Source: a bacterium (GTDB lineage: Bacteria > RBG-13-66-14). From it: a stretch of 15,645 nucleotides of DNA. Positions 1-7,308 of this stretch are shown here, one piece after another (positions within the stretch are counted from its first letter, which is position 1; every line of letters begins with the position of its first letter). The DNA lies in the NCBI GenBank assembly GCA_021107695.1, contig JAIOSI010000165.1:1-15645 (forward strand), given 5' to 3'. Made by a program: the position numbers and the translations under genes. The notes under the pieces are model-generated. The model saw only the letters and a program-made list of their open reading frames with translations. It was not told where the DNA came from and ran no database searches.

Positions 1-402
1 CTCGCTGAAGAAATGGTGAGTATTCTCACGGATAGTCATCGAGCTTTCGCTAGCCTTCTCGATGATGAAACCGCCGATATCGTCTCCTCGGTTGTTCATC
101 TGGAACGCCGCGTCCATTCCCTTCAACGCGGTAATTACATCGGAAAAACGGTTCATGACCTTGGTCAATCTCCTGGTCGTCGGAACAATACCCTTGCCAA
201 CCTCGTACAATCCGCGCTTGCTGCCAAAGAGTTTTTTGTCAACCGAACGCAGATAAGCACCCATAGTTGAGTCGCAGTCATACCACTTACCCGGATCGAG
301 CTGGTTCCAGGCAATCCCCATCTCCTCACGAGCGCGAGTCTGTACCCGTCCTTTGGTTAACATATCCACAAGCATGATGCTGCGCCCGATAACCTGTCCC
401 AT
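1..402 (-). CDS. Hypothetical protein, N-terminal part (runs off the left edge)
   Basis: The minus strand is open from ATG 402 to base 1, giving 134 residues with no stop, so the C-terminus is outside the window. In-frame ATGs also lie at 405 and 414. I chose 402 because a GGGAG lies 5 nt upstream of it; 414 has no usable ribosome binding site. The visible protein has no signal peptide or membrane segment. It carries the motif LDPGKWY (about residues 35-41), then a mostly helical stretch with many Met, Arg and Lys. The pattern of a W..LDP..WY motif followed by helices loosely recalls the N-terminus of TIGR02265/heme-NO-binding-like proteins, but this is only a resemblance and I do not assign a function. 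It is transcribed divergently from the gene at 612. Confidence 0.7.
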   Translation of the reverse strand, partial: MGQVIGRSIMLVDMLTKGRVQTRAREEMGIAWNQLDPGKWYDCDSTMGAYLRSVDKKLFGSKRGLYEVGKGIVPTTRRLTKVMNRFSDVITALKGMDAAFQMNNRGDDIGGFIIEKASESSMTIRENTHHFFSE

Positions 403-533
403 CATAACTCCCATTCTCTGGAACGTCCAAAATCGAAGTGCGAACGAAAACTAAATCACAACTCAAGAATACAGTAACACTATCCAGGAGTATGTGCAAC
501 TAAAATCATCGGCAGGTTTCAAAACTGAGTTCC

Positions 534-562
534 TTGCCACGGCGCGATCTTTTGTATAAAAT
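534..562 (+). promoter_or_regulatory. Putative sigma-70 promoter for the gene at 612
   Basis: TTGCCA (534-539) and TAAAAT (557-562) are separated by 17 nt; each hexamer matches the consensus at five of six positions. Transcription would start near 569, about 43 nt before the ATG at 612. The overlapping TATAAA at 555-560 has a poorer spacing of 15 nt. Confidence 0.5.
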
Positions 563-611
563 CCGCTGTGTTGGTCGTTTTGGCAAGATAACCATTTCAA
601 ATGGAGGCTCC

Positions 612-989
612 ATGCGCAGGCTCGCCGTGTCCATCGTTATTATCTCTACCATCGTCATCCTTACCGGCGTTCTGACCACCACCGCCGAGGTCTGGGGACC
701 CGATGCCCCGGAGACCACCTCCGACACAGTCAAGGCTCGTCCCCACGTCCTGGTCGTTATGATCAACGTTGACGTGGAGATGTCCCTGATTACCGCCTTC
801 AACACCGCCCACCACGTGGAGCGGATGGAGAAAATCTCCGGCAACATGTATCGACTCTACTTCACCGCTGCGGCTGACCTTGCCAAGGCGCGTCAGGCTT
901 ACATCGATTCCTACCTCTTCCCCAAGGCGAACTACGAGGTCAACGTAAGCTACGAGTTCCACGCCAGCGGCGGCTGCTCCATGAAGTAG
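612..989 (+). CDS. Small exported or membrane-anchored hypothetical protein
   Basis: The predicted protein has 125 residues. The open frame extends upstream to 534, but ATG 612 is preceded by GGAGG (603-607) at 4 nt and starts a typical export signal, MRRLAVSIVIISTIVILTGV, so it is the likely start. The rest alternates predicted strands and helices (a hydrophobic strand HVLVVMINVDV, a helix around the DLAKARQAYIDSY segment) and ends in GGCSMK, with a single Cys four residues from the end. I recognise no family. It is transcribed alone from a candidate promoter at 534-562 and ends before a strong terminator at 1031-1054. The TAG stop (987-989) is the first three bases of a 27-bp repeat also found at the end of ribD. 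Confidence 0.72.
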   Translation: MRRLAVSIVIISTIVILTGVLTTTAEVWGPDAPETTSDTVKARPHVLVVMINVDVEMSLITAFNTAHHVERMEKISGNMYRLYFTAAADLAKARQAYIDSYLFPKANYEVNVSYEFHASGGCSMK

Positions 990-1013
990 GCAACGCAGTG
1001 CGTTGCATCACAG
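987..1013 (+). repeat. Palindromic repeat copy A, starting on the stop codon
   Basis: These 27 bases are an exact reverse complement of 11222-11248. Bases 990-1006 form a perfect palindrome with 8-bp arms (GCAACGCA / TGCGTTGC) around one central base. The first three bases are the TAG stop codon of the upstream gene, the same arrangement as at the end of ribD. Confidence 0.85.
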
Positions 1014-1030
1014 TTTCTGTTCGTACAGTA

Positions 1031-1054
1031 AAAGCCGCCGAAAGGCGGCTTTTA
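1031..1054. terminator. Bidirectional intrinsic terminator
   Basis: A perfect 10-bp stem (AAAAGCCGCC / GGCGGCTTTT) closes a GAAA loop. The A- and T-tracts at the stem ends make it usable on both strands, so it can end the plus-strand gene 612-989 and the convergent minus-strand gene 1106-1546. Confidence 0.9.
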
Positions 1055-1105
1055 ATTAATATACGCTGGGATGACTCTGCTGCTTAAATGCTGCAACAGG
1101 ACTTA

Positions 1106-1546
1106 TTATATAGATGTTTCTAGTATTTTTTTAAACAATTTTGTATAATATCCATCTATTATAGTAATTTTCTTATTGAACCAGTTCCAATTTGGCTCAG
1201 CACCCTCCACAGCGTTACACATATTATGGTAATTGTTAATGCAATTCATTGCCTCAAGAGCTTCCTTTCCTCTATCCACGCTATATTTAGAAATTATTGA
1301 TACTATCTGGAATGGAACATTTACGACCACCCTAGCAAATGAGTGATGATTTTCCTTAGCGTGTTGCATAATAATATTCCATGAGTGAACAAAAGACTCT
1401 ACATTAATGGTGAGTAAACTCCATGCAGCCCTTGCTGCCATTTTTATTTGAGATTTGCTTGTGCGGTGGTTTACATAAAGAGCTAATGCTGCACCCAGAA
1501 AAGCACTACCAAAAGCAATTAACGCACCGAGTAATTGTTCATTCAT
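1106..1546 (-). CDS. AT-rich hypothetical protein with one N-terminal membrane helix
   Basis: The predicted protein has 146 residues. ATG 1546 is preceded by AGGAG at 5 nt, a good ribosome binding site. Residues about 4-24 (LLGALIAFGSAFLGAALALYV) form one transmembrane helix followed by a basic NHRTSKSQIK segment, suggesting an N-out, C-in membrane protein. The rest is helical and rich in His, Asn and Trp, with a MNCINNYHNMC stretch. I recognise no family. Base composition is far more AT-rich than the flanking genes (line 1141-1200 is about 28% GC by count), and codon use is correspondingly different, so recent acquisition is likely. A 10-bp inverted repeat lies just upstream (1577-1612). Transcription can end at the shared terminator 1031-1054. 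Confidence 0.7.
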   Translation of the reverse strand: MNEQLLGALIAFGSAFLGAALALYVNHRTSKSQIKMAARAAWSLLTINVESFVHSWNIIMQHAKENHHSFARVVVNVPFQIVSIISKYSVDRGKEALEAMNCINNYHNMCNAVEGAEPNWNWFNKKITIIDGYYTKLFKKILETSI

Positions 1547-1560
1547 CGCTACTCCTGACT

Positions 1561-1612
1561 AGTAGTTTAAATCAATCGCAATGGAGAGAGCGTACAAAAC
1601 TACTCCATTGCG
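1561..1612. repeat. Overlapping inverted repeats upstream of the AT-rich gene
   Basis: CGCAATGGAG (1577-1586) and CTCCATTGCG (1603-1612) are perfect 10-bp complements around a 16-nt loop. AGTAGTTT (1561-1568) is also complementary to AAACTACT (1597-1604), which overlaps the loop and the second arm, so the two hairpins are mutually exclusive. No U-tract follows on either strand. It lies in the 94-bp gap between the genes ending at 1641 and starting at 1546 on the minus strand and could be an operator, a leader switch or a remnant boundary. Confidence 0.6.
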
Positions 1613-1640
1613 GTCTACACTCTATTAGTAGCACTTGTCC

Positions 1641-2408
1641 CTACGCCCTAAAATCAAAGTGGATGTAAACCTTACCCTTGTCTTCGGGATGAATCTGCGC
1701 CTTGTACCGCTTGCCTTTATTTGCCCGCAGCTGGGTAATCATCTGGTCGGGCAGGGCGGCCTCCTGCTCAATCTGGTACGGCTCGCCTTTCGCCGGGTGG
1801 ACTTCGTAGCGCACCGTAACCACCGGCTCAAAGCCCTCGCTGCGCCCGGTCGGCTCTACGGAGACCACGACGATCTCGGCTTTCTGTCCCCGGCGTTTGA
1901 TCTGCTCCCGTTCGTCATCGCTCCACGCCGCCCCCATGACGATTGGGTCGCTGTCATAACGCAGCCGTAATTTCTGCGGGTCGTGGGGATGAATGAGAAC
2001 CTCTATCTTCTCACCGGGCTGAAACTGTGGCAGGGCGTACCGAGGGATAACGGCATCCAGACTGGCAAAGTACGGCTTCACTCCATCCTCGTGAACCTCC
2101 AGCAGCAGGTTGAGGTAAGGCTGTTCGTTGACGGTAACGGCTCCGCCCTCGCTGTTTTCATCGATGCTGACCACGACCGCCTTGGCAAGACGACCCCGAC
2201 GGCGGATGAGACGGGAGTCCCGATCCCAGCCCAGGGGTCGGCGGATTAGCCGAAAGATAAAGTAGAGGGGAAAGATAATCAGCCCGGCAACGGCGAAGGG
2301 AAAAATGGTCTCAATGCCGAGGAGTTTGCTAAGGTAAGCATCTGCCCCCACCAACAGACTAAAAAGGAGCATGGAAAGGACTATCCCAAGGATATTCCAG
2401 AGCTTCAT
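1641..2408 (-). CDS. Membrane protein with two tandem copies of a cytoplasmic or periplasmic beta domain
   Basis: The predicted protein has 255 residues. ATG 2408 follows a strong purine-rich site (AGGAGGAG, 4 nt spacing). Two hydrophobic helices (about residues 5-25 and 33-54) are followed by a basic RLIRR segment, then two copies of one domain: about 66-152 and 166-254. Each begins with an RRRG/KRRG turn, has a V-V-V-S-[IV] strand, an ALPQFQPG or ALPDQMITQ turn, and ends in an IHP.D..K..[LI] motif. The layout (two membrane helices plus a small all-beta domain) resembles DUF3592-like proteins, but I do not claim that family. A truncated relative of the second domain lies directly upstream at 2454-2600, so this domain has been duplicated more than once here. 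Confidence 0.75.
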   Translation of the reverse strand: MKLWNILGIVLSMLLFSLLVGADAYLSKLLGIETIFPFAVAGLIIFPLYFIFRLIRRPLGWDRDSRLIRRRGRLAKAVVVSIDENSEGGAVTVNEQPYLNLLLEVHEDGVKPYFASLDAVIPRYALPQFQPGEKIEVLIHPHDPQKLRLRYDSDPIVMGAAWSDDEREQIKRRGQKAEIVVVSVEPTGRSEGFEPVVTVRYEVHPAKGEPYQIEQEAALPDQMITQLRANKGKRYKAQIHPEDKGKVYIHFDFRA

Positions 2409-2453
2409 TCAACTCCTCCTCACCCCAATCTGTTGATGAAGCCCCCGCGTTGC

Positions 2454-2600
2454 CTAGCGGATTTGTACGGAGATAATGGTGTCGTCGTTGGGATGGAGCC
2501 GTGCCTCAAGGGGCTTGCCGATGTGCTTCTGCATCAGTTGAATGACGTGGCTGGGCAGGGCGGTCTCTTTGTCGTTCTCCGTGGTGATTTTGAACCAGTT
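2454..2600 (-). pseudogene. Truncated third copy of the tandem domain
   Basis: The minus frame between TGA (2601-2603) and TAG (2454-2456) has no start codon. Its product reads WFKITTENDKETALPSHVIQ and ends in IGKPLEARLHPNDDTIISVQ. This aligns with the end of the neighbouring protein (EAALPDQMITQL...GKRYKAQIHPEDKGKVYIHF): ALP, then a helix, GK, a hydrophobic strand, HP.D and a final strand. It looks like the 3' end of a decayed paralogue whose 5' part is gone; only about 60 bp separate it from the next gene. Neither the ORF length nor a start supports expression. Confidence 0.65.
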
Positions 2601-2659
2601 TCAATTTACAAATACAAAGATGAATTTGCAGAGTCCCGGCGCACCCTGATCTTTCGCAG

Positions 2660-3826
2660 CTATCGTTCAAGCTCTTCACTAACCTCTGCTGCCGTCGCTG
2701 TCGAGTTGGGAGATAGCAACAGCTGTGTGCCGTCGTTTAGCGAGAGCAGGAGGGAGTCATCCAGTGGCGTAAGTGCTTGGGGAGCCTCCTCCAGCGGATG
2801 GCGATAGACGACCTCGCCGGACTCAGCGGAGCAGGCGATCAGGTCGCCCTCCGCCTCGATGAGCCAGATAAGCTCGCCCAGCCAGAGAGGCGGTGCCAGG
2901 GTGATTGCCTCGGCTTCTCGAAGCTGAGTAGCCTCCCCCGTTGGCTCCACAAGCATGAGCGAACCGTTGCGTCCCAGCAGGATGATACGGTCTCCCTGAC
3001 AGGCGATACCAGCTGGCGGGGTATTCTGCGCTTCAAGTATCTGCCGAGGCTCCGCCTCCTTAGACTCAAGGAGCCAGAGTGAGCCGTCGCGGTTTGCCCA
3101 GCAGAGCTGTCCTCTCTCGGTAACCAGCGGTCCGGCGGCGGGTTCTCCACTCAGCCAGAGCGGCTCGTCCCACTCCGGCGACCAGAGACCGCTGCCCCGG
3201 ACTCCCCGGAAGACCAGAATTGGCTCGTCGTTCCAGAGAGTTAGTTGACTGAGCAGGGGACGACCGGGCGGTTCCTCTTCGTCCAGAAGCTCCCCGTCAT
3301 CCCGGTGGTAGCGGAGCAGAGCGCGATTGGTCAGCAGCCAGACTCCGTCGTCCGTAGCCAGCAGGGCGCGGGGATGGCTCTCTTCAACCAGCACCCGCCA
3401 GCAGCGACTTCCATCGCTCAGGCTAAGGCACCACAGTTCGGTCAGTGGCAGATCAATCGCCAGATAGAGACTGTCCTGGTTGATGGCAGGGGCATCCGCC
3501 GGAGTCGCCGGAAGACTCCATTGCCAGAGCTGCTCGCCGGTTTCTACGTCGAGACCGCTGATTCCCCGGCTTAGTCCGGCGTAAACCGCCACTCCCTGCG
3601 AGGCAACCATTCCCCAGGGCAGGTCAGCCGCCTGGTATCGCCAGTTCTCAACCAGCGGAGCGGCGACCTTCTGGCTGGCTGAGTTACAGCGACGGACGCT
3701 GCCACCACTCATCAACCAGTCTCCACCATCGCCGGAGGGATCGGCGAAGTGCGTGTAGCCGCTGCACCCCGCCAGCAGGACGAGGGGCAACAGAATCGTC
3801 AACAGCCTATGGGCGCGTCGAACCAT
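2660..3826 (-). CDS. PQQ-like beta-propeller lipoprotein
   Basis: The predicted protein has 388 residues from ATG 3826; an in-frame GTG at 3835 would add three. The N-terminus is a lipoprotein signal with lipobox LAGC, so Cys21 would be lipidated; Ser at +2 is compatible with outer-membrane sorting. The mature protein is a series of short beta repeats typical of PQQ-like propellers: GLDVETGEQLWQW, LSLSDGSRCWRV, YHRDDGELL, SLWLLE and ACSAESGEVVYR, the [LC]D..TG..[LV]W type of motif. BamB has this architecture, but the sequence is too divergent to call it BamB. The start overlaps the end of the upstream gene (3807-4076) by 20 bp with no clear ribosome binding site, suggesting translational coupling. 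A surface or periplasmic scaffold role is inference. Confidence 0.8.
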   Translation of the reverse strand: MVRRAHRLLTILLPLVLLAGCSGYTHFADPSGDGGDWLMSGGSVRRCNSASQKVAAPLVENWRYQAADLPWGMVASQGVAVYAGLSRGISGLDVETGEQLWQWSLPATPADAPAINQDSLYLAIDLPLTELWCLSLSDGSRCWRVLVEESHPRALLATDDGVWLLTNRALLRYHRDDGELLDEEEPPGRPLLSQLTLWNDEPILVFRGVRGSGLWSPEWDEPLWLSGEPAAGPLVTERGQLCWANRDGSLWLLESKEAEPRQILEAQNTPPAGIACQGDRIILLGRNGSLMLVEPTGEATQLREAEAITLAPPLWLGELIWLIEAEGDLIACSAESGEVVYRHPLEEAPQALTPLDDSLLLSLNDGTQLLLSPNSTATAAEVSEELER

Positions 3827-4076
3827 GAGTATCACTTTTTGAACGGGTTAGTCGGCTGAGGAAGGCGGCATCGGCGAACTGCGGAACCCGCACCGCCTGA
3901 AGGTCGCCACGCAGGTACTCCAGAGACTGATGGCGAGCGAGAAAGGTAATCACGGCATCCTCCTCGTCATCGGCAATGACCATATCCAGAGCGTGAGTGC
4001 CGTCCTCCGAGGACGACCTTCCCAAACCAGGTTGTCCGCGAAGACCGTAATCACCATAAATAACGTAATAGGGCAT
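3807..4076 (-). CDS. Small hypothetical protein
   Basis: The predicted protein has 89 residues from ATG 4076 (MPYYVIYGDYGLRG...). The frame is open upstream to a TTG at 4124, but those residues look unlike coding sequence and the TTGACA there could be a -35 box instead. No strong ribosome binding site precedes 4076. The product is soluble, with a Tyr-rich start, an acidic IADDEEDAVITFLARH helix and a polar C-terminus; no signal peptide or family is recognised. Its 3' end overlaps the start of the propeller lipoprotein by 20 bp, so the two are probably co-expressed. The reading frame is modest in length, so some doubt remains that it is a gene. Confidence 0.55.
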   Translation of the reverse strand: MPYYVIYGDYGLRGQPGLGRSSSEDGTHALDMVIADDEEDAVITFLARHQSLEYLRGDLQAVRVPQFADAAFLSRLTRSKSDTHGSTRP

Positions 4077-4139
4077 AGTGTCTATTCTCGTGTTGAGGTA
4101 GAGGCATCTTCCAAGTCTTGTCAACCTCAGGAAGCTTGA

Positions 4140-4512
4140 AGTTTAGCAAAAAACGGAGTCGCTTTGTTGGGTACGTTCACAATTGGCTGGTGGTTCGCGG
4201 AGTTTTTAATGTTTAACAAAGGACGGCGGAATGGGGTGATTCTACCCACAGGCGGGGCATTTCATCCCTCTCTGTCAAGCCGTGGCACGGGATGAGTCCA
4301 TTCACTAAAAATAATAACCCGAAGTAAGGAAAACTCTACAAATGCGGAGGCTTCAGTAAGGTCGTTAATTCGACCATGTTCTCACCTTGCTACACTATGA
4401 TATTACGGAGGTTCTGGGTCATCAAAGTCATCCCGGCAACCAAAGCCATTCTACCAAAAGCAGAGCAATCCTCCCTGTGCCACAATTACTTGAGAAAATA
4501 CAACCTCCGCCC
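4140..4512. other. Intergenic region between divergent genes, no supported gene
   Basis: No ORF here has both a ribosome binding site and a believable product. The region is richer in A and T than the flanking genes. Features seen: a short hairpin GGTCG-TTAATT-CGACC (4360-4375), and on the minus strand an ATG (4263-4265) reading MKCPACG then TAG, which looks like the start of a zinc-ribbon protein but is followed by more in-frame stops. It may hold gene remains. The next 160 bp hold a candidate promoter and the leader of the gene at 4699. Confidence 0.4.
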
Positions 4513-4541
4513 TTGACGCAGGCACGATTCTTGCACATACT
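4513..4541 (+). promoter_or_regulatory. Putative sigma-70 promoter for the 4699-8154 operon
   Basis: TTGACG (4513-4518) and CATACT (4536-4541) are separated by 17 nt; the -35 matches five of six and the -10 four of six positions. Transcription would start near 4548 and leave a leader of about 150 nt. Confidence 0.45.
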
Positions 4542-4698
4542 GTAGGTGGTGGTGTCTGCTCTAGAGACGATCGTTCTTCGGTGTGCTTACATGCTAGGCA
4601 ACTATCTAATCAAAGTGCTATAAAAGCTAACAAATACTATAGAGACTACTCGTCGGTGGGTTGGCGAGGGATCCAGTTTGCGTGTGATTGGGGCAGCT

Positions 4699-6690
4699 AT
4701 GCATAAACGACTAACGACAATTATCCTCATTGGGTTGCTGCTGACGACTGCAACCCTCGCCGAGGAGCTGACCGTGCGTCCCGGCGACGACCTGCGCAGC
4801 CTTGCCGAGCGCGCCCTCGGCTCCGGTGAGTTGTGGCGACTGCTGCTGACGGAGAATGAGGAGCTGGTCAGCCAGTCCCCGACCTCCGGCGATACGCTGA
4901 CCCTCCCCGGCGCGGAACTGGGCTGGGCGGAGCTAATCGCTGGCGAAGGTCATGTGGTGGTGGGACGGGAACACGGCGGCTTCGCGCCGCTCCATCCCGA
5001 TACCGCTCTGGCTCCCGGTGATATCGCTCGCACCGGAGAGCTGTCGGCGGCACACCTCGCCGTGGGCAGTGCCGAGGTCATTCTGTCTCCTCAAACCGCT
5101 CTGCACCTGGAGGGAATCACCAACCGAGCCGGAGCCACCAGCGCGCTGCTGGAGGTTCTCTACGGTCGGGTGCGCTCGGTCATCGAACGGGTGCTGGGCG
5201 ACGGCGAAGAGTTCTCCGTTGCCGGACCGACGGCGGTGGCTCTGGTGCGCGGAACCGACTTCGAGGTGGCGGTTCCCGATCCGGGAACGACGATTATCTC
5301 CGTCCATCGCGGGCGAGTCGAGGTGCGTCCCACCCTGCTGGGTAAGCCTACCGGCGAGCCGTTCTTCCTGGAAGCGGGCGAAGGAGCCGTGGTTCGCGAG
5401 CATGACGTTATCCGCGCTCACCTGCCCACCGCTCCGGTTGCGCAGCTTCCCGCCGATGGCGAAGAGCTTCCCTTCGGCAAAAACACCGCTCAGCGGGTGA
5501 ACCTCGACTGGAACGTTCCCGCCGGAGCGACGAGAGTCTTCTTACAGATTGCCGCCGATCCGGACTTCACTCGACTATTGGAAGATACCGAACTAACCGC
5601 CAGCGAGAGCTTTAGCATTGAATTGGCAGCCGGAGAGTATTACTGGCGACTGGCAGCCAGCGACGACAACGGTCTGCGTGGAGCCTGGGGCGAGGGCAGC
5701 AGCTTTAGCGTCTCTGTGGATGAAATCCCGCCGAGGCTCAAGATTGGTGGCTGGAGCTTCGGTGCCGGAGGACGCTCGCTGACCATCTGGGGCGATGCCG
5801 CCGACGCGGCTTACCTGCTGGTCGGTAATAGTCCGGCTAGGTTCAATGCCGATGGCAGCTTCCGGGTTACCCTGCCCTCGGAACCCTACGACGGCTCGGT
5901 TCCGCTGATTGCCACCGACGGCGTGGGCAACTCCATCGAGCATCGACTGATCTTCCACCTGCCCCTGCTCCCGGTGGGGCTGACCGGTCCGACCGGAGGA
6001 AGCGGACTGACCCTGTTGCGCTCGGCACGACCGCTGGATTCCTGGCAGCTCCGCGCCACCGTGGGAACCCGCTACTACCAGCTCGACTCGACTGATGGCA
6101 AGGCGACGGAGGCTCACCTCGGTCTGGCTCTGGGACTGGGAGGCTGGGGCGAGGTCTCCGCCTACCTGCCCTACAACAACCTCATCGCTGACGACGGCAG
6201 TTCCCGCGCCGAGATGGGTAACCTGCTGTTTGAAGCAAGGCTGGCTCCTCCGGTGAGCGGCGACTTTGCCTACGCCGCCTATGCCGAGGCAATCCTGCCG
6301 ACCAGTGGGCATGAATCGGCAGATGTTGGCTTGTACCAAGCTCTTACACCGAATAGCGGACGACACGACGGCGTAGCCTTCAACCTCGGTCTGGCATTCC
6401 AGTACGACCTCGAAGGTCTCCTGCTGCTGGCTAATCTCGGTATGCGTCCCACGACGGGGGACTCCTTCTACACCGGCGTGGGGGCGGCGTTGCCGGTAAC
6501 CCGCTGGCTCACTCCCACCCTCGAACTGGAGCTGAGCAGTCCGCTCTCCGATGAGGCGGCTCTGCTCACCCTTTCACCGGGAGCGCGCTTCCAGATTGGC
6601 GACCTCCAGCTTGCCCTCTCCGGGGTGATTCCACTCACTGAGACCACCGACTGGCGCGCCGACCTCGCCGTGGTTCTCTTTCACCTGTAA
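4699..6690 (+). CDS. LysM-FecR protein with a C-terminal outer-membrane beta-barrel
   Basis: The predicted protein has 663 residues. ATG 4699 starts a clean signal peptide (MHKRLTTIILIGLLLTTATL, cleavage after ALA-like LA/E). A TTG at 4678 with GAGGG 7 nt upstream would add seven residues. Order of parts: LysM-like peptidoglycan-binding motif, about 24-71 (RPGDDLRSLAERALGSG.LW..L..EN); FecR domain, about 83-211 (GDI.RTG..S...L..GS, then VRGTDFEV and VHRGRVEV); a fibronectin-III-like segment, about 248-338, with YYWRLAASDDNG; a second beta-sandwich, about 341-421; then about 235 residues of alternating amphipathic strands ending in VLFHL, as in outer-membrane barrels. LysM plus FecR in one protein is known; adding a barrel would tie peptidoglycan to the outer membrane. 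First gene of an apparent three-gene operon. Confidence 0.85.
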   Translation: MHKRLTTIILIGLLLTTATLAEELTVRPGDDLRSLAERALGSGELWRLLLTENEELVSQSPTSGDTLTLPGAELGWAELIAGEGHVVVGREHGGFAPLHPDTALAPGDIARTGELSAAHLAVGSAEVILSPQTALHLEGITNRAGATSALLEVLYGRVRSVIERVLGDGEEFSVAGPTAVALVRGTDFEVAVPDPGTTIISVHRGRVEVRPTLLGKPTGEPFFLEAGEGAVVREHDVIRAHLPTAPVAQLPADGEELPFGKNTAQRVNLDWNVPAGATRVFLQIAADPDFTRLLEDTELTASESFSIELAAGEYYWRLAASDDNGLRGAWGEGSSFSVSVDEIPPRLKIGGWSFGAGGRSLTIWGDAADAAYLLVGNSPARFNADGSFRVTLPSEPYDGSVPLIATDGVGNSIEHRLIFHLPLLPVGLTGPTGGSGLTLLRSARPLDSWQLRATVGTRYYQLDSTDGKATEAHLGLALGLGGWGEVSAYLPYNNLIADDGSSRAEMGNLLFEARLAPPVSGDFAYAAYAEAILPTSGHESADVGLYQALTPNSGRHDGVAFNLGLAFQYDLEGLLLLANLGMRPTTGDSFYTGVGAALPVTRWLTPTLELELSSPLSDEAALLTLSPGARFQIGDLQLALSGVIPLTETTDWRADLAVVLFHL

Positions 6691-6719
6691 GGAACACGAA
6701 AATCTCCGGGAGTAGAGGT

Positions 6720-7202
6720 ATGCGGACTTTAACCATCCTGCTGATCAGCTTTCTCGCCCTGGCGGCATTTGCCAACCCGATGGCCGATCTCAACACCCCC
6801 TACAACGTCCTGCGTTATCACCTCCACGCCCTGAGTGTCGGAGACTTCGTTGAGGCGTTGGCTCTCTGCGATAACTCCCTCTGGGCGGATACAGTCTTTG
6901 AGATGGACGATGCCTGGAACCGACAGGGATTGGTGGCGATGTGTGAGGGGATCTCTGCAGGCGGGGTCAGCTTTGAGTTCAACGACCTCGGATCGGCACC
7001 TCTCGTTGAGAACTACGCCGAGGCCTACGTCGAGATGGGTGTTCCCCAAGCGGCGGACTGTGAGCATACCCTGGTGGAGCTTGCCATGACTACGGATTCA
7101 GGGGAGATTATTACCACGGAGTACGTCTATCTGCTGGCAGAGATAGAGGGTAACTGGCGGGTGGTGTACTGGTATCAGAATGAAACAGGGGAAGGTCTCT
7201 GA
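6720..7202 (+). CDS. Small exported hypothetical protein, possible NTF2-like fold
   Basis: The predicted protein has 160 residues. ATG 6720 is 29 nt after the upstream stop, with GGGAG 7 nt before it. The signal peptide MRTLTILLISFLALAAFANP ends in AFA/NP. The mature part starts with a helix (YNVLRYHLHALSVGDFVEAL) and ends in strands closing with a GNWRVVYWYQNETGEG motif. A helix packed on a curved sheet with a final xWRVxxW strand is the pattern of the NTF2/SnoaL-like superfamily, so that fold is a guess from pattern alone. Two Cys pairs are possible (ALALCD, AMCEG, ADCEH). Its place between an outer-membrane and a HEAT-like exported protein suggests an envelope role. Confidence 0.75.
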   Translation: MRTLTILLISFLALAAFANPMADLNTPYNVLRYHLHALSVGDFVEALALCDNSLWADTVFEMDDAWNRQGLVAMCEGISAGGVSFEFNDLGSAPLVENYAEAYVEMGVPQAADCEHTLVELAMTTDSGEIITTEYVYLLAEIEGNWRVVYWYQNETGEGL

Positions 7203-7230
7203 AGTTGATTGTCCGAGCGATTGCCCTGAT

Positions 7231-7259
7231 CCCGCCGGAAAGTAAACTCATCCGACGGG
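7231..7259 (+). other. Imperfect hairpin between the second and third operon genes
   Basis: CCCGCCGGA (7231-7239) pairs with TCCGACGGG (7251-7259) with one C-A mismatch and an 11-nt loop. No U-tract follows, so it is not a classical terminator; it may pause transcription or protect mRNA ends. Confidence 0.4.
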
Positions 7260-7308
7260 TCGAGGTAAGGACTTAGGAAGAAAAAAAAGGCTTACGCAAA
7301 GGGTTCCT

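Noticed and set aside
3807..4124. TTG start at 4124 for the small gene
   Set aside because: The extra 16 residues look non-coding and no ribosome binding site precedes the TTG; ATG 4076 gives a more natural N-terminus.
4376..4516. Plus-strand ORF of 46 codons in the divergent intergenic region
   Set aside because: No ribosome binding site precedes its ATG, the product has no recognisable feature, and its end overlaps the candidate -35 box at 4513.
5593..6366. Minus-strand open frame of 257 codons inside the LysM-FecR gene
   Set aside because: No start signal or domain, and it opposes a well-supported gene.
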